This document shows, one piece after another, positions 1 through 22,025 of a DNA stretch of 64,000 bases (the stretch's first letter is position 1; every line of letters begins with the position of its first letter). The stretch lies in contig NZ_CABHYG010000014.1 of the NCBI RefSeq assembly GCF_902170785.1, forward strand, positions 355,125-419,124, read 5' to 3'. The stretch comes from Yersinia proxima (GTDB lineage: Bacteria; Pseudomonadota; Gammaproteobacteria; Enterobacterales; Enterobacteriaceae). The translations under genes and the position numbers were made by a program. The notes below the pieces were generated by a model that had not been told where the DNA came from, did no database searches, and saw only the letters and a program-made list of their open reading frames with translations.

Positions 1-332
1 TTAACTACAAAGGGTCACTGGCTGAAGTTGCTAACGGGAAACTGGCCGCTGGTACTGAGTTTGATAACTCTTACACCCGCGGTGAACCACTGTCTTTCCG
101 TCTTGATGGTGTTATCCCAGGCTGGACCGAAGGCCTGAAGCAAATCAAGAAAGGCGGCAAGATCACTCTGGTTATCCCACCAGAGCTGGCTTACGGCAAA
201 ACTGGCGTCCCAGGCATCCCTGCTAACTCTACTCTGGTATTTGAGGTAGAGCTGTTGGATGTGAAAGCGGCACCTAAAGCTGATGCTCCAGAAGAACAGC
301 CAGCTGCTGCGGATGCAAAAGCTAAGAAGTAA
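1..332 (+). CDS. fkpA: FkpA, FKBP-type peptidyl-prolyl isomerase (C-terminal part; 5' end outside window)
   Basis: This is the last 109 codons of the periplasmic folding factor FkpA; the start lies upstream of the window. The visible part is the FKBP catalytic domain, with EFDNSYTRGE, the VIPGWTEGL segment and the IPPELAYG active-site strand, followed by an Ala/Lys-rich tail ending in AKAKK. FKBPs isomerise Xaa-Pro bonds, and FkpA is also a chaperone for envelope proteins. Compared with E. coli FkpA as I recall it, the loop before EFDN (AEVANGKLAAGT) is about 8 residues longer. A strong terminator follows, so the gene is probably separate from yheO. Confidence 0.95.
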   Translation, partial: NYKGSLAEVANGKLAAGTEFDNSYTRGEPLSFRLDGVIPGWTEGLKQIKKGGKITLVIPPELAYGKTGVPGIPANSTLVFEVELLDVKAAPKADAPEEQPAAADAKAKK

Positions 333-375
333 TTTAGCTCATTCGTGTCGTAGCTGAGTACTGGTTATACTGATG

Positions 376-408
376 ACCGCCGCGATAATTGTCGCGGCGG
401 TTTTTTTT
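376..408 (+). terminator. Rho-independent terminator of fkpA
   Basis: A 10-bp perfect stem (376-385 with 392-401, arm ACCGCCGCGA), a 6-nt loop and an eight-T run (401-408). It lies about 45 nt after the fkpA stop codon. Confidence 0.93.
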
Positions 409-598
409 GTGGTGTATCAATTCGCACTTTTGCTCGTTGATAACTTGACGATTTATGGCTTGTGGGCTTAACGTCAATAGCACGCGCGAACGCAAGGATT
501 TTATCTCGGCATATTTGCTAGACTTAAAATTCAGGATATTGAGTTATGAGTCTGCCAACGGTATTGAGACAGGCTTTACGTAGAGGATGGTGTCTTCG

Positions 599-1321
599 AT
601 GTCTAATTCGCTTCTCAGTAGCGAAACCAGTGAACTGGATTTACTGGATGAACGTCCGTTCAGTCAGACGGACCATGAAATACTCAAATCATACGAAGCT
701 ATCGTTGATGGCTTGGCGATGCTTATTGGCAGCCACTGTGAGATTGTCCTGCATTCGCTAGAAGACCTGAAAAGTTCTGCGGTAAGAATTGCGAATGGTG
801 AACATACAGGCCGGCAGATTGGTTCTCCTATAACAGACCTTGCGCTGCGGATGCTGCATGATATGGCCGGTGCCGACAGCAGTGTTTCAAGAGCCTATTT
901 CACTCGCGCCAAAAGTGGTGTGCTGATGAAATCTGTTACTATCGCAATCCGAAACCGCGACCAGCGTGTTATTGGGTTGCTGTGTATAAACATGAACCTG
1001 GATGTGCCTTTCTCGCAAATCATTCAGACGTTTATGCCGCCGGAAACACAAGAAGTCCCTTCCTCAGTCAATTTTGCCTCATCGGTTGATGACCTGGTGG
1101 CACAGACACTGGAGTTCACCATCGAGGAAGTGAATGCCGATCGCAATGTTTCAAACAATGCGAAAAACCGTCAGGTTGTGCTCAATCTTTACGAAAAAGG
1201 TATTTTTGATATCAAAGATGCCATCAACCAGGTTGCTGAACGGCTAAATATCTCTAAACATACGGTTTATCTCTACATTCGCCAGTTCAAAAGTGGCGAC
1301 CTCGTTGGGCATGAGCGTTAA
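599..1321 (+). CDS. yheO: YheO-family PAS/HTH transcriptional regulator
   Basis: A DNA-binding protein of the YheO family: an N-terminal YheO-like PAS domain (about residues 20-135) and a C-terminal helix-turn-helix (about 190-235, with [22 protein letters not shown]). The regulatory target is unknown. The ATG at 599 ([14 protein letters not shown]) is preferred over 587 because it matches the N-terminus known in E. coli and because the purine-rich GAGG at 583-586 touches the 587 ATG but sits 12 nt before 599. The stop codon overlaps the tusD start by one base (TAATG), so the two are translationally coupled, as in E. coli. Confidence 0.93.
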   Translation: MSNSLLSSETSELDLLDERPFSQTDHEILKSYEAIVDGLAMLIGSHCEIVLHSLEDLKSSAVRIANGEHTGRQIGSPITDLALRMLHDMAGADSSVSRAYFTRAKSGVLMKSVTIAIRNRDQRVIGLLCINMNLDVPFSQIIQTFMPPETQEVPSSVNFASSVDDLVAQTLEFTIEEVNADRNVSNNAKNRQVVLNLYEKGIFDIKDAINQVAERLNISKHTVYLYIRQFKSGDLVGHER

Positions 1322-1716
1322 TGTCGGGCTTGAAATACTGCTTGATGGTCACGGGGCCAGCCTATGGCACCCAGCAGGCTAGCAGTGCCTATCAGTTTGC
1401 GTTGGCTCTGATAAGTTCAGGCCATAAATTGGATAGTGTCTTCTTCTATCGCGAAGGCATTTTAAATGCTAACCAATTAACCGCTCCTGCCAGTGATGAA
1501 TTTGATTTGGTTCGCGCATGGCAACAATTATCGAACGAACATGCTGTCATATTGAATGTGTGTGTGGCGGCGGCATTGCGCCGCGGTGTTACTGACCAAC
1601 ATGAAGCCGGACAACTCAATTTGGCGGCAGCAAATCTGCAACCCGGTTTTACTTTGAGTGGGCTGGGTGCGTTGGCAGAAGCGGCATTAACCTGTGACCG
1701 TATGGTGCAATTTTAA
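1321..1716 (+). CDS. tusD: TusD, sulfurtransferase subunit of TusBCD
   Basis: The sulfur-relay subunit of the cytoplasmic TusBCD complex, which passes persulfide sulfur from IscS/TusA to TusE and MnmA for 2-thiolation of tRNA wobble uridine. The DsrE/F-like fold shows [14 protein letters not shown] near the N-terminus. The expected persulfide cysteine is Cys81 in [11 protein letters not shown]. It is 131 aa against 128 in E. coli. One-base overlaps with yheO (1321) and tusC (1716) indicate a tightly coupled operon. Confidence 0.96.
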   Translation: MSGLKYCLMVTGPAYGTQQASSAYQFALALISSGHKLDSVFFYREGILNANQLTAPASDEFDLVRAWQQLSNEHAVILNVCVAAALRRGVTDQHEAGQLNLAAANLQPGFTLSGLGALAEAALTCDRMVQF

Positions 1717-2081
1717 TGGCAATGAAACGTGTCGCTTTTGTCTTCACTCAAGGCCCGCATGGTAATTCGGCCGGCCGCGAAGGGCTGGATGCTGTGCTGG
1801 CGACTTCCGCGTTGAGTGAGAATATCGGTGTGTTCTTCATTTCAGATGGTGTTTTGCAGCTACTGCGAGGGCAGGAGCCAGACAAGATCCTTGCCAGAAA
1901 CTATATTGCTACTTTCGGTGTCTTACCGCTGTACGATGTCGAGAATTTTTATATTTGTGAAGCCTCATTGCAGCAGCGCGGATTGAGCGAAGTGACAGAT
2001 TGGATACTTGATGTTGAGGTATTATCTCCGGTAAATTTACGCAGCCAATTGGCAAATTATGATGTTGTGCTGACTTTTTAA
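1716..2081 (+). CDS. tusC: TusC, sulfur relay subunit
   Basis: Second subunit of the TusBCD heterohexamer for mnm5s2U synthesis in tRNA. The DsrE-like fold has [19 protein letters not shown] near the N-terminus and the family-typical [10 protein letters not shown] end. Two starts are possible: ATG 1716, which overlaps the tusD stop, or ATG 1722, which gives the MKR start of the E. coli protein. The reading frame and product are not in doubt. Confidence 0.95.
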   Translation: MAMKRVAFVFTQGPHGNSAGREGLDAVLATSALSENIGVFFISDGVLQLLRGQEPDKILARNYIATFGVLPLYDVENFYICEASLQQRGLSEVTDWILDVEVLSPVNLRSQLANYDVVLTF

Positions 2082-2100
2082 TGAGATTTGGGTAGCCATA

Positions 2101-2388
2101 ATGCTGTTTACCATCAGTCGTTCCCCTTATCATTGCGATTTATCTGCATTACTGAGATTGGTCACATCTGAAGATGAGATTCTATTTCTGCAAGATGGTG
2201 TGATGGCTGTTTTGAAAAATAGTGAAAGTCTTAACTTATTGTTAAATAACCCAGCTTCGCTATTTGTATTGGAAGATGATGTTATTGCTCGCGGTTTATG
2301 TGGTCAAATTTCAGACAGCGCGATGCTAATCGGCTATACTCACTTCGTGGATTTGACCCTAAAACATCAGCAACAACTGGCATGGTAA
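2101..2388 (+). CDS. tusB: TusB, sulfur relay subunit
   Basis: Third subunit of the TusBCD sulfur-transfer complex, 95 aa, the same length as E. coli TusB. Recognisable segments are [14 protein letters not shown] and [11 protein letters not shown], and the protein ends in the family's typical LAW (here QQLAW). It lies 19 nt after tusC and is the last gene before the str operon promoter. Confidence 0.94.
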   Translation: MLFTISRSPYHCDLSALLRLVTSEDEILFLQDGVMAVLKNSESLNLLLNNPASLFVLEDDVIARGLCGQISDSAMLIGYTHFVDLTLKHQQQLAW

Positions 2389-2410
2389 TGCAGTCAATGC
2401 TGTATATTTC

Positions 2411-2439
2411 TTGACACCTTAGATAGTCAGCCATAAAAT
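2411..2439 (+). promoter_or_regulatory. Sigma-70 promoter of the str operon
   Basis: A perfect -35 TTGACA (2411-2416), a 17-bp spacer and -10 TAAAAT (2434-2439, 5 of 6 consensus). It lies just after tusB and 87 bp before rpsL, the expected place for the strong str promoter. Confidence 0.85.
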
Positions 2440-2465
2440 TCTGCGTCCTCGTTCTCTGCCAGTAG

Positions 2466-3467
<1,002 letters not shown>

Positions 3468-3491
3468 TCACCACGCAGTAGTTATGCTAAC

Positions 3492-3522
3492 CATGCGGGC
3501 GCTTTAATAGTCAGCCCGCATG
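3492..3522 (+). promoter_or_regulatory. Hairpin in the rpsG-fusA gap
   Basis: A 9-bp perfect inverted repeat (CATGCGGGC at 3492-3500 with GCCCGCATG at 3514-3522) and a 13-nt loop, 38 nt before the fusA ATG. No T-run follows, so it is more likely an mRNA processing or stability structure than a terminator. Confidence 0.45.
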
Positions 3523-3560
3523 TGTTAACCGAATGAACGTCCTAGGAATAGAGGAATCAA

Positions 3561-5669
3561 ATGGCTCGTAAAACACCCATTGAGCGCTATCGTAATATCG
3601 GTATCAGCGCTCACATCGACGCCGGTAAGACAACCACTACCGAACGTATCCTGTTTTACACCGGTGTAAACCATAAAATCGGTGAAGTTCATGACGGCGC
3701 AGCCACCATGGACTGGATGGAACAGGAGCAGGAGCGTGGTATTACCATTACTTCTGCGGCTACTACCTGCTTCTGGTCTGGTATGGCTAAACAGTTCGAA
3801 CCACATCACGTCAATATCATTGACACCCCTGGGCACGTTGACTTCACCATCGAAGTAGAACGTTCCATGCGTGTTCTTGACGGCGCGGTAATGGTTTACT
3901 GTGCAGTTGGTGGTGTTCAGCCACAGTCTGAGACCGTATGGCGTCAGGCTAACAAATATAAAGTTCCACGCATTGCGTTCGTTAACAAAATGGACCGCAT
4001 GGGTGCTAACTTCCTGAAAGTTGTTGGTCAGATTAAATCTCGTCTGGGCGCGAATCCAGTTCCATTGCAACTGGCTATCGGCGCGGAAGAGAAATTTACC
4101 GGTATTATCGACCTGGTAAAAATGAAAGCGATCAACTGGAACGAAGCTGATCAGGGCGTGACCTTCGAATACGAAGAGATCCCGGCTGATATGGCTGAAC
4201 TGGCTGCGGAATGGCACCAGAATCTGGTTGAATCTGCTGCAGAAGCGTCAGAAGAGCTGATGGACAAATATTTGGGCGGCGAAGAGCTGACCGAAGAAGA
4301 AATCAAGAAAGCTCTGCGTCAACGCGTTCTGCGCAACGAAATCATCCTGGTTACCTGTGGTTCTGCGTTTAAAAACAAAGGCGTACAGGCAATGCTGGAT
4401 GCGGTTATCGAATACCTGCCAGCACCAACTGATGTTGAAGCTATCAACGGTATTCTGGACGACGGTAAAGATACTCCGGCAGTTCGTCACTCAGACGACA
4501 AAGAGCCGTTCTCTGCACTGGCGTTCAAAATTGCAACCGACCCGTTTGTGGGTAACTTGACGTTCTTCCGTGTGTACTCTGGCGTTGTTAACTCCGGTGA
4601 CACCGTGCTGAACTCAGTGCGTTCACAGCGTGAGCGTCTGGGCCGTATCGTACAGATGCACGCCAACAAACGTGAAGAGATCAAAGAAGTTCGTGCTGGC
4701 GACATCGCAGCAGCGATTGGTCTGAAAGACGTGACGACTGGTGACACCCTGTGTGACCCAGCTAATCCGATCATCTTGGAACGTATGGAGTTCCCAGAGC
4801 CAGTAATCTCTGTTGCTGTTGAACCAAAAACCAAAGCCGACCAAGAAAAAATGGGTATGGCTCTGGGTCGTCTGGCAAAAGAAGATCCATCATTCCGCGT
4901 TTGGACTGACGAAGAATCTGGTCAGACTATCATCGCTGGTATGGGTGAGCTGCACTTGGATATCCTGGTTGACCGTATGCGCCGCGAATTTAACGTGGAA
5001 GCAAACGTCGGTAAACCTCAGGTTGCATACCGTGAAACTATCCGCGAGACCGTTAAGGACGTGGAAGGTAAGCACGCTAAGCAATCAGGCGGTCGTGGTC
5101 AGTACGGTCATGTTGTTATCGACATGTCTCCGTTACCACCGGGTGGCGCTGGGTATGAATTCGTCAACGAAATCGTTGGTGGTTCTATTCCTAAAGAGTT
5201 CATCCCTGCTGTTGATAAAGGTATCCAGGAACAACTGAAAGCCGGTCCTTTGGCTGGTTACCCGGTTGTTGACGTTAAAATCCGTCTGCACTACGGTTCT
5301 TACCATGACGTTGACTCCTCAGAATTGGCGTTTAAATTAGCCGGTTCTATCGCCTTTAAAGAAGGGTTCAAACGAGCTAAACCAGTTCTGCTTGAGCCAA
5401 TCATGAAGGTTGAAGTCGAAACCCCTGAAGATTACATGGGTGACGTAATGGGCGACCTTAACCGTCGTCGTGGTATCATCGAAGGTATGGAAGATACTGC
5501 TACCGGTAAAACCGTTCGCGTCAAGGTTCCGTTGTCTGAAATGTTCGGTTATGCTACTGACCTGCGTTCTCAGACTCAGGGCCGTGCTTCTTACTCCATG
5601 GAATTCCTGGAGTATGCTGAAGCACCTAGTAACGTCGCTAAAGCCGTTATCGAAGCCCGTGGCAAATAA
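3561..5669 (+). CDS. fusA: Elongation factor G
   Basis: Translocation GTPase, 702 aa (E. coli 704). The G1 motif [13 protein letters not shown] lies near residue 17, G3 DTPGHVDFT near 88 and G4 NKMDRMG near 142. Domains II-V follow, with [14 protein letters not shown] and GGRGQYGHV. Third gene of the str operon, starting 93 nt after rpsG and preceded by AGAGGAA (3549-3555). Confidence 0.99.
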   Translation: MARKTPIERYRNIGISAHIDAGKTTTTERILFYTGVNHKIGEVHDGAATMDWMEQEQERGITITSAATTCFWSGMAKQFEPHHVNIIDTPGHVDFTIEVERSMRVLDGAVMVYCAVGGVQPQSETVWRQANKYKVPRIAFVNKMDRMGANFLKVVGQIKSRLGANPVPLQLAIGAEEKFTGIIDLVKMKAINWNEADQGVTFEYEEIPADMAELAAEWHQNLVESAAEASEELMDKYLGGEELTEEEIKKALRQRVLRNEIILVTCGSAFKNKGVQAMLDAVIEYLPAPTDVEAINGILDDGKDTPAVRHSDDKEPFSALAFKIATDPFVGNLTFFRVYSGVVNSGDTVLNSVRSQRERLGRIVQMHANKREEIKEVRAGDIAAAIGLKDVTTGDTLCDPANPIILERMEFPEPVISVAVEPKTKADQEKMGMALGRLAKEDPSFRVWTDEESGQTIIAGMGELHLDILVDRMRREFNVEANVGKPQVAYRETIRETVKDVEGKHAKQSGGRGQYGHVVIDMSPLPPGGAGYEFVNEIVGGSIPKEFIPAVDKGIQEQLKAGPLAGYPVVDVKIRLHYGSYHDVDSSELAFKLAGSIAFKEGFKRAKPVLLEPIMKVEVETPEDYMGDVMGDLNRRRGIIEGMEDTATGKTVRVKVPLSEMFGYATDLRSQTQGRASYSMEFLEYAEAPSNVAKAVIEARGK

Positions 5670-5683
5670 GCTTTCGGGTTTAA

Positions 5684-6925
<1,242 letters not shown>

Positions 6926-6961
6926 TTGTTTTATTGATTAATTATTTTATTGATCAAGTAG

Positions 6962-6984
6962 AGGGCGCTTCGGCGCCCTTTTTT
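6962..6984 (+). terminator. Terminator of the str operon
   Basis: A 7-bp GC-rich stem (AGGGCGC / GCGCCCT) closed by a UUCG tetraloop and followed by TTTTTT, 36 nt after tufA. Confidence 0.93.
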
Positions 6985-7067
6985 ATTGCCCAAAGCCAAT
7001 AATCTTAATTGAAATAACTCGCATTCTTATTTACACTTGAAATACTGGTTAAGAAGTGAGTTATTTT

Positions 7068-7262
7068 ATGTATGTTTGCCTGTGTAATGCGATATCTGAC
7101 AAAGTTATTCGTAAAGTGGTACGTCAGCACCATCCACATACCATTCAACAATTGCGTCAACTAGTACCCATTGGTACCGACTGTGGAAAGTGCATTCGGC
7201 AGGCGAGAGAAATATTGATCGAGGAACGTGCCAACATTCCAGAAATGAACGATGTTGCCTAA
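7068..7262 (+). CDS. bfd: Bacterioferritin-associated ferredoxin
   Basis: A [2Fe-2S] protein that reduces bacterioferritin-bound ferric iron so it can be released. It is 64 aa from ATG 7068 ([12 protein letters not shown]), the same length as E. coli Bfd. A GTG 12 nt upstream is less likely. The cluster ligands are Cys4, Cys6, Cys39 and Cys42 (CLC and CGKC). It sits directly upstream of bfr, as in related genomes. Confidence 0.96.
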   Translation: MYVCLCNAISDKVIRKVVRQHHPHTIQQLRQLVPIGTDCGKCIRQAREILIEERANIPEMNDVA

Positions 7263-7340
7263 TAGTTAACCGGGAGAAGTTTTCCCCACACTTTGCCATC
7301 TGGTACTACACTTTTAGTACTGGAAGCGGAGGGTATTTCT

Positions 7341-7814
7341 ATGAAAGGTGATAAAAAGATAATTGCACATCTCAACAAACTGCTCGGAAACGAGTTAGTT
7401 GCTATCAACCAATATTTTCTCCACGCTCGAATGTTTAAAAACTGGGGATTGATGCGCCTTAACGATAAGGAGTATCACGAATCCATTGACGAAATGAAAC
7501 ATGCTGACAAATATATTGAACGTATCCTCTTCCTCGAAGGCATTCCTAATTTGCAGGACTTGGGTAAGCTGAATATAGGTGAAGACGTTGAGGAAATACT
7601 GAAGTCAGATTTGGCCCTCGAACTGGCAGGAGCAAAGGATCTGCGTGAAGGTATTGCCTATGCAGATTCAATACATGATTATGTCAGTCGTGATTTGTTG
7701 AAAGAAATTCTTGCTGATGAAGAAGGCCACATTGATTGGCTGGAAACAGAACTAAGTCTCATTGAGCGTCTGGGAATACAGAATTACTCCCAGGCTCAAT
7801 TGGCAAAGGATTAA
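7341..7814 (+). CDS. bfr: Bacterioferritin
   Basis: 24-meric haem-containing iron-storage protein. The ATG at 7341 ([20 protein letters not shown]) has GGAGGG at 7328-7333 and gives 157 aa (E. coli 158); a longer reading from 7293 is unsupported. The ferroxidase ligands Glu18, Glu51, His54, Glu94, Glu127 and His130 and the haem ligand Met52 are present in [18 protein letters not shown] and [10 protein letters not shown]. It lies 78 nt after bfd. Confidence 0.98.
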   Translation: MKGDKKIIAHLNKLLGNELVAINQYFLHARMFKNWGLMRLNDKEYHESIDEMKHADKYIERILFLEGIPNLQDLGKLNIGEDVEEILKSDLALELAGAKDLREGIAYADSIHDYVSRDLLKEILADEEGHIDWLETELSLIERLGIQNYSQAQLAKD

Positions 7815-7865
7815 TCCTTTACTCGCTATAGGGTCATTTTCTTCAATCAGAATGTCTTCGGTTAA

Positions 7866-7897
7866 AAAGAGTGAGAGCCGCAGGGAGCTCACTCTTT
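7866..7897 (+). terminator. Probable bfr terminator
   Basis: A 10-bp perfect inverted repeat, AAAGAGTGAG (7866-7875) with CTCACTCTTT (7888-7897), and a 12-nt loop. It ends in TTTAT, so the T-run is short. It is 51 nt after the bfr stop. Confidence 0.7.
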
Positions 7898-7982
7898 ATC
7901 ATCAGTAAGCCTTCAAACATAGTGCTATTCCCCCCTCAATTAAATTATCTGGTAAGTTTTCGCATAGATTTTCAACACTGGC

Positions 7983-8010
7983 TTGCTTCCTGCTGGTATT
8001 TACGTATAAT
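7983..8010 (+). promoter_or_regulatory. S10 operon promoter
   Basis: -35 TTGCTT (7983-7988), a 16-bp spacer and a perfect -10 TATAAT (8005-8010), followed by a GC-rich discriminator GCGCGGGCC typical of stringently controlled ribosomal promoters. Confidence 0.85.
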
Positions 8011-8016
8011 GCGCGG

Positions 8017-8505
<489 letters not shown>

Positions 8506-8525
8506 TCAGGTCATTGAGCGATTGA

Positions 8526-10082
<1,557 letters not shown>

Positions 10083-10095
10083 GTCGGAGGAGTAA

Positions 10096-10923
<828 letters not shown>

Positions 10924-10934
10924 TTAGAGGATAA

Positions 10935-11216
<282 letters not shown>

Positions 11217-11221
11217 GGTAG

Positions 11222-13147
<1,926 letters not shown>

Positions 13148-13170
13148 TAGAGTAGCCAACTCGAACATAA

Positions 13171-13203
13171 TAAACGGCTCAGAAAGTGGGCCGTTTATTT
13201 TTT
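13171..13203 (+). terminator. S10 operon terminator
   Basis: Perfect 8-bp stem TAAACGGC (13171-13178) / GCCGTTTA (13190-13197), an 11-nt loop and TTTTTT. The sequence and position match the E. coli S10-spc junction. Confidence 0.85.
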
Positions 13204-13204
13204 C

Positions 13205-13233
13205 TACCCATAATTTGGAAGCGGTGTTATAAT
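13205..13233 (+). promoter_or_regulatory. spc operon promoter
   Basis: Perfect -10 TATAAT (13228-13233) followed by GCTGCGCCC. The -35 region (about 13205-13210, TACCCA) is weak, as in the homologous E. coli spc promoter, which this stretch closely resembles. Confidence 0.75.
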
Positions 13234-13300
13234 GCTGCGCCCTCATTCATGGGGCTTTTAAACGACCTATTCTGGGTCCTAAAGTAGTAGTTGACATTAG

Positions 13301-14563
<1,263 letters not shown>

Positions 14564-14576
14564 GGTAGGGTTACTG

Positions 14577-14882
14577 ATGGCTAAGCAATCAATGAAAGCA
14601 CGCGAAGTCGTTCGCGTGAAACTAGCTAACAAATACCGCGCTCAACGCGAGGAATTAAAAGCTATTATCTCTGGTGTGAACTCATCCGACGAAGAACGTT
14701 GGAATGCTGTTCTGAAGCTGCAGTCTCTGCCGCGTGATTCCAGCCCGTCCCGTCAGCGTAACCGCTGCAACCAAACTGGTCGTCCGCATGGTTTCTTGCG
14801 GAAGTTCGGGTTGAGCCGTATTAAAGTCCGTGAAACCGCAATGCGCGGTGAAATCCCGGGCCTTAAAAAGGCTAGCTGGTAA
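14577..14882 (+). CDS. rpsN: 30S ribosomal protein S14 (zinc-free type)
   Basis: 101 aa from ATG 14577 ([20 protein letters not shown]), 13 nt after rplE and preceded by AAGGTAGGG. The same frame is open far upstream inside rplE, but that extension is not coding. This is the long S14 form without the CxxC zinc pairs. The [19 protein letters not shown] motif is present. Confidence 0.98.
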   Translation: MAKQSMKAREVVRVKLANKYRAQREELKAIISGVNSSDEERWNAVLKLQSLPRDSSPSRQRNRCNQTGRPHGFLRKFGLSRIKVRETAMRGEIPGLKKASW

Positions 14883-14909
14883 TTGTCACCAATTGAATCA
14901 CGGGAGTAA

Positions 14910-15308
<399 letters not shown>

Positions 15309-15322
15309 TTCGGGAGGAAAGA

Positions 15323-15856
15323 ATGTCTCGTGTTGCAAAAGCACCCGTCGTCATTCCTGCCGGCGTAGAGGTAAAACTCAACGGTCAGGTTATTTCGATT
15401 AAGGGTAAGAACGGCGAGCTGACTCGTACCGTCCATAGTGCTGTTGAAGTTAAGCAAGAAGAAAATACACTGACTTTCGCTCCACGCGAAGGCGCTGTAG
15501 ACGGTTGGGCCCAAGCGGGTACCACTCGTGCACTGCTTAATGCAATGGTCATTGGTGTTACCGAAGGCTTCACTAAGAAGCTTCAATTGGTAGGTGTAGG
15601 TTACCGTGCCGCAGTTAAAGGCAACGTGGTGAATTTAGCTTTAGGCTTCTCTCATCCAGTTGACCATGAATTGCCGGCTGGCATCACTGCTGAATGTCCG
15701 ACCCAAACTGAAATCGTGCTGAAAGGCGCTGATAAGCAGGTGATCGGTCAGGTTGCAGCAGATTTACGTGCCTACCGTCGTCCTGAGCCTTATAAAGGCA
15801 AGGGTGTCCGTTACGCCGACGAAGTCGTGCGTACCAAAGAGGCTAAGAAGAAGTAA
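15323..15856 (+). CDS. rplF: 50S ribosomal protein L6
   Basis: 177 aa, built from two repeats of the same fold. It lies near the factor-binding site. [20 protein letters not shown] and the [18 protein letters not shown] end are typical. Confidence 0.99.
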   Translation: MSRVAKAPVVIPAGVEVKLNGQVISIKGKNGELTRTVHSAVEVKQEENTLTFAPREGAVDGWAQAGTTRALLNAMVIGVTEGFTKKLQLVGVGYRAAVKGNVVNLALGFSHPVDHELPAGITAECPTQTEIVLKGADKQVIGQVAADLRAYRRPEPYKGKGVRYADEVVRTKEAKKK

Positions 15857-16219
<363 letters not shown>

Positions 16220-16224
16220 GGTAG

Positions 16225-16737
<513 letters not shown>

Positions 16738-16739
16738 CC

Positions 16740-16919
16740 ATGGCAAAGACTATTAAAGTAACTCAAACAAAAAGCAGTATCGGTCGTTTGCCGAAACATA
16801 AGGCAACTCTGATCGGTTTAGGTCTGCGTCGTATTGGTCATACTGTAGAGCGTGAGGATACTCCTGCTGTACGTGGTATGGTCAACTTGGTTTCCTACAT
16901 GGTTAAAGTTGAGGAGTAA
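16740..16919 (+). CDS. rpmD: 50S ribosomal protein L30
   Basis: A 59-aa gene read directly from the sequence: start [20 protein letters not shown], end [12 protein letters not shown]. It has the E. coli length and occupies the expected place between rpsE (2-nt gap) and rplO (3-nt gap). Confidence 0.97.
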
Positions 16920-16922
16920 CAG

Positions 16923-17357
16923 ATGCGTTTAAATACTCTGTCTCCGGCTGAAGGTGCCAAGCATGCGCCGAAGCGTGTAGGTCGTGGTATTGGTTCTGGC
17001 CTGGGTAAAACTGCTGGTCGTGGTCACAAAGGTCAGAACTCGCGTTCTGGTGGTGGCGTACGTCGTGGTTTTGAAGGTGGTCAGATGCCTTTATATCGTC
17101 GTTTGCCGAAATTCGGCTTCACCTCTCGCAAAGCTATGATCACGGCAGAAGTTCGTCTGTCTGAACTGGCTTTAGTGGAAGGCGACGTAATCGACCTGAA
17201 CACGCTGAAAGCCGCTAACGTTGTTGGTACCCAGATTGAGTTCGCGAAAGTTATGCTTTCTGGCGAAATCACTCGTGCGGTAACTCTTCGTGGTCTGCGT
17301 GTCACCAAAGGCGCTCGTGCTGCTATCGAAGCTGCTGGCGGTAAAATTGAGGAATAA
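16923..17357 (+). CDS. rplO: 50S ribosomal protein L15
   Basis: 144 aa. The Gly/Arg-rich N-terminal extension ([19 protein letters not shown]) penetrates the 50S and is typical. It begins 3 nt after rpmD and is followed 7 nt later by secY. Confidence 0.99.
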   Translation: MRLNTLSPAEGAKHAPKRVGRGIGSGLGKTAGRGHKGQNSRSGGGVRRGFEGGQMPLYRRLPKFGFTSRKAMITAEVRLSELALVEGDVIDLNTLKAANVVGTQIEFAKVMLSGEITRAVTLRGLRVTKGARAAIEAAGGKIEE

Positions 17358-17364
17358 GTAGCAG

Positions 17365-18847
<1,483 letters not shown>

Positions 18848-18883
18848 TTTATCTTGCATATTTTTCTTGCAAAGTTGGGTTGA

Positions 18884-18909
18884 GCTGGCTAGATTAGCCA
18901 GCCAATCTT
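18884..18909 (+). terminator. Hairpin at the spc/alpha junction (partial terminator)
   Basis: 8-bp stem GCTGGCTA (18884-18891) / TAGCCAGC (18895-18902) with a 3-nt loop, followed by CAATCTTTT. The T-run is weak, so readthrough into the alpha operon is likely, as in E. coli where spc and alpha transcription overlap. Confidence 0.6.
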
Positions 18910-19010
18910 TTGTATGTGACTGCAATGCTATTTGAGTATCCTGAAAACGGGCTTTTCAGAATGGTATTGCTGTATAAAATAGTAGGAGTGCATAGTGGCC
19001 CGTATAGCAG
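18905..19010 (+). promoter_or_regulatory. Alpha operon leader, S4-binding pseudoknot (Alpha_RBS)
   Basis: This stretch matches the known E. coli alpha leader: hairpin CTGAAAA/TTTTCAG (18941-18947 with 18953-18959) and the start context AGTAGGAGTGCATAGTGG. GCAAT (18922-18926) pairs with ATTGC (18966-18970); the E. coli leader as I recall it has a different but also complementary pair there, which supports the fold. S4 binding represses rpsM, rpsK, rpsD and rplQ translation in E. coli. Confidence 0.82.
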
Positions 19011-19351
19011 GCATTAACATTCCTGATCAGAAACATACCGTTATCGCTTTAACTGCGATCTACGGCATCGGTAAGACCCGTTCACAGGCTATCTGTGTAG
19101 CTGCGGGCATTGCTGAACATGTTAAGATCAGTGAGCTGTCTGAAGAGCAAATCGAGAAGCTGCGTGACGAAGTTGCCAAGTACGTTGTAGAAGGTGATCT
19201 GCGTCGTGAGGTGACCCTGAGCATCAAGCGTCTGATGGACCTTGGGACTTATCGTGGTTTGCGTCATCGTCGTGGTCTACCAGTTCGCGGTCAGCGTACT
19301 AAGACCAACGCACGTACCCGTAAGGGTCCGCGTAAACCGATCAAGAAATAA
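18995..19351 (+). CDS. rpsM: 30S ribosomal protein S13
   Basis: 118 aa from a GTG start (18995) that lies in the alpha leader, as in E. coli. [20 protein letters not shown], the H2TH region and the [20 protein letters not shown] tail that contacts P-site tRNA are intact. First gene of the alpha operon. Confidence 0.99.
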   Translation: MARIAGINIPDQKHTVIALTAIYGIGKTRSQAICVAAGIAEHVKISELSEEQIEKLRDEVAKYVVEGDLRREVTLSIKRLMDLGTYRGLRHRRGLPVRGQRTKTNARTRKGPRKPIKK

Positions 19352-19364
19352 TCGGGGTGATTGA

Positions 19365-19757
<393 letters not shown>

Positions 19758-19769
19758 CGCTGCTTTTAG

Positions 19770-20408
<639 letters not shown>

Positions 20409-20433
20409 AGCTTAGTACCAAAGAGAGGACACA

Positions 20434-21426
20434 ATGCAGGGTTCTGTGACAGAGTTTCTAAAACCGCGCCTGGTAGATATCGAGCAAGTCAGTTCGACGC
20501 ACGCCAAGGTGACCCTTGAGCCGTTAGAGCGTGGCTTTGGCCATACTCTCGGCAACGCACTGCGCCGTATTCTGCTTTCATCTATGCCGGGTTGCGCGGT
20601 GACCGAGGTTGAGATTGATGGTGTACTGCATGAGTACAGCACCAAAGAAGGCGTACAGGAAGATATCCTGGAGATCCTGCTCAACCTGAAAGGGCTGGCG
20701 GTGAGAGTTCAGGGTAAAGATGAAGTTATTCTTACCCTGAATAAGTCTGGCATTGGCCCTGTGACTGCAGCCGATATCACCCATGATGGTGATGTCGAAA
20801 TCGTCAAGCCGCAGCACGTTATCTGCCACCTGACCGATGAGAACGCATCTATTAGTATGCGTATCAAAGTTCAACGTGGTCGGGGTTATGTGCCGGCTTC
20901 TGCCCGAATTCATTCGGAAGAAGATGAGCGCCCGATTGGTCGTCTGTTAGTAGACGCATGCTATAGCCCTGTAGAGCGTATTGCCTACAATGTTGAAGCA
21001 GCGCGTGTAGAACAGCGTACCGACCTGGACAAGTTGGTTATCGAGATGGAAACCAATGGCACGATCGATCCTGAAGAGGCGATCCGCCGTGCGGCAACTA
21101 TCTTGGCTGAACAGCTTGAAGCTTTCGTTGACCTACGCGATGTACGTCAGCCGGAAGTTAAAGAAGAGAAGCCAGAGTTTGATCCGATCCTGCTGCGCCC
21201 TGTTGACGATCTGGAATTGACTGTCCGCTCTGCTAACTGCCTCAAGGCAGAAGCTATCCACTACATCGGTGATCTGGTACAGCGTACCGAGGTTGAGTTG
21301 CTGAAAACGCCTAACCTGGGTAAAAAATCTCTTACTGAGATTAAAGACGTGCTCGCATCACGTGGTCTTTCTTTAGGCATGCGCCTAGAAAATTGGCCAC
21401 CGGCTAGCATTGCTGATAACGAGTAA
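20434..21426 (+). CDS. rpoA: RNA polymerase alpha subunit
   Basis: 330 aa (E. coli 329, one extra residue in the IADNE end). The N-terminal assembly domain (about 1-235) begins [20 protein letters not shown]. The C-terminal domain (about 250-330), which binds UP elements and activators, contains [20 protein letters not shown] with the Arg265 region. Fourth gene of the alpha operon. Confidence 0.99.
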   Translation: MQGSVTEFLKPRLVDIEQVSSTHAKVTLEPLERGFGHTLGNALRRILLSSMPGCAVTEVEIDGVLHEYSTKEGVQEDILEILLNLKGLAVRVQGKDEVILTLNKSGIGPVTAADITHDGDVEIVKPQHVICHLTDENASISMRIKVQRGRGYVPASARIHSEEDERPIGRLLVDACYSPVERIAYNVEAARVEQRTDLDKLVIEMETNGTIDPEEAIRRAATILAEQLEAFVDLRDVRQPEVKEEKPEFDPILLRPVDDLELTVRSANCLKAEAIHYIGDLVQRTEVELLKTPNLGKKSLTEIKDVLASRGLSLGMRLENWPPASIADNE

Positions 21427-21442
21427 CCGGATCACAGGTTAA

Positions 21443-21856
<414 letters not shown>

Positions 21857-21867
21857 TCTGTAAACGC

Positions 21868-21900
21868 GTAAAAAAACCGGGCTTGCCCGGTTTTTTTACG
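21868..21900. terminator. Alpha operon terminator
   Basis: Long inverted repeat CGTAAAAAAACCGGGC / GCCCGGTTTTTTTACG with a seven-T run on the + strand and a matching A-run upstream, so it could act in both directions. Confidence 0.94.
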
Positions 21901-22025
21901 TCCATAATTCAGCAAGATAAGCATCTAGCCCTCGTATCTTTCCTCTCTCCTCTTATTATTTATCTGCCAATCCATTAATCTTAACTGTCATTCCAGTTTG
22001 TGGACTCTGATCTTTGGGAGGGGAT

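Noticed and set aside
3525..4217. Long minus-strand open frames across fusA, tufA, rplC and other ribosomal genes
   Set aside because: They lie opposite highly conserved genes, have no family resemblance and reflect the codon bias of the real strand.
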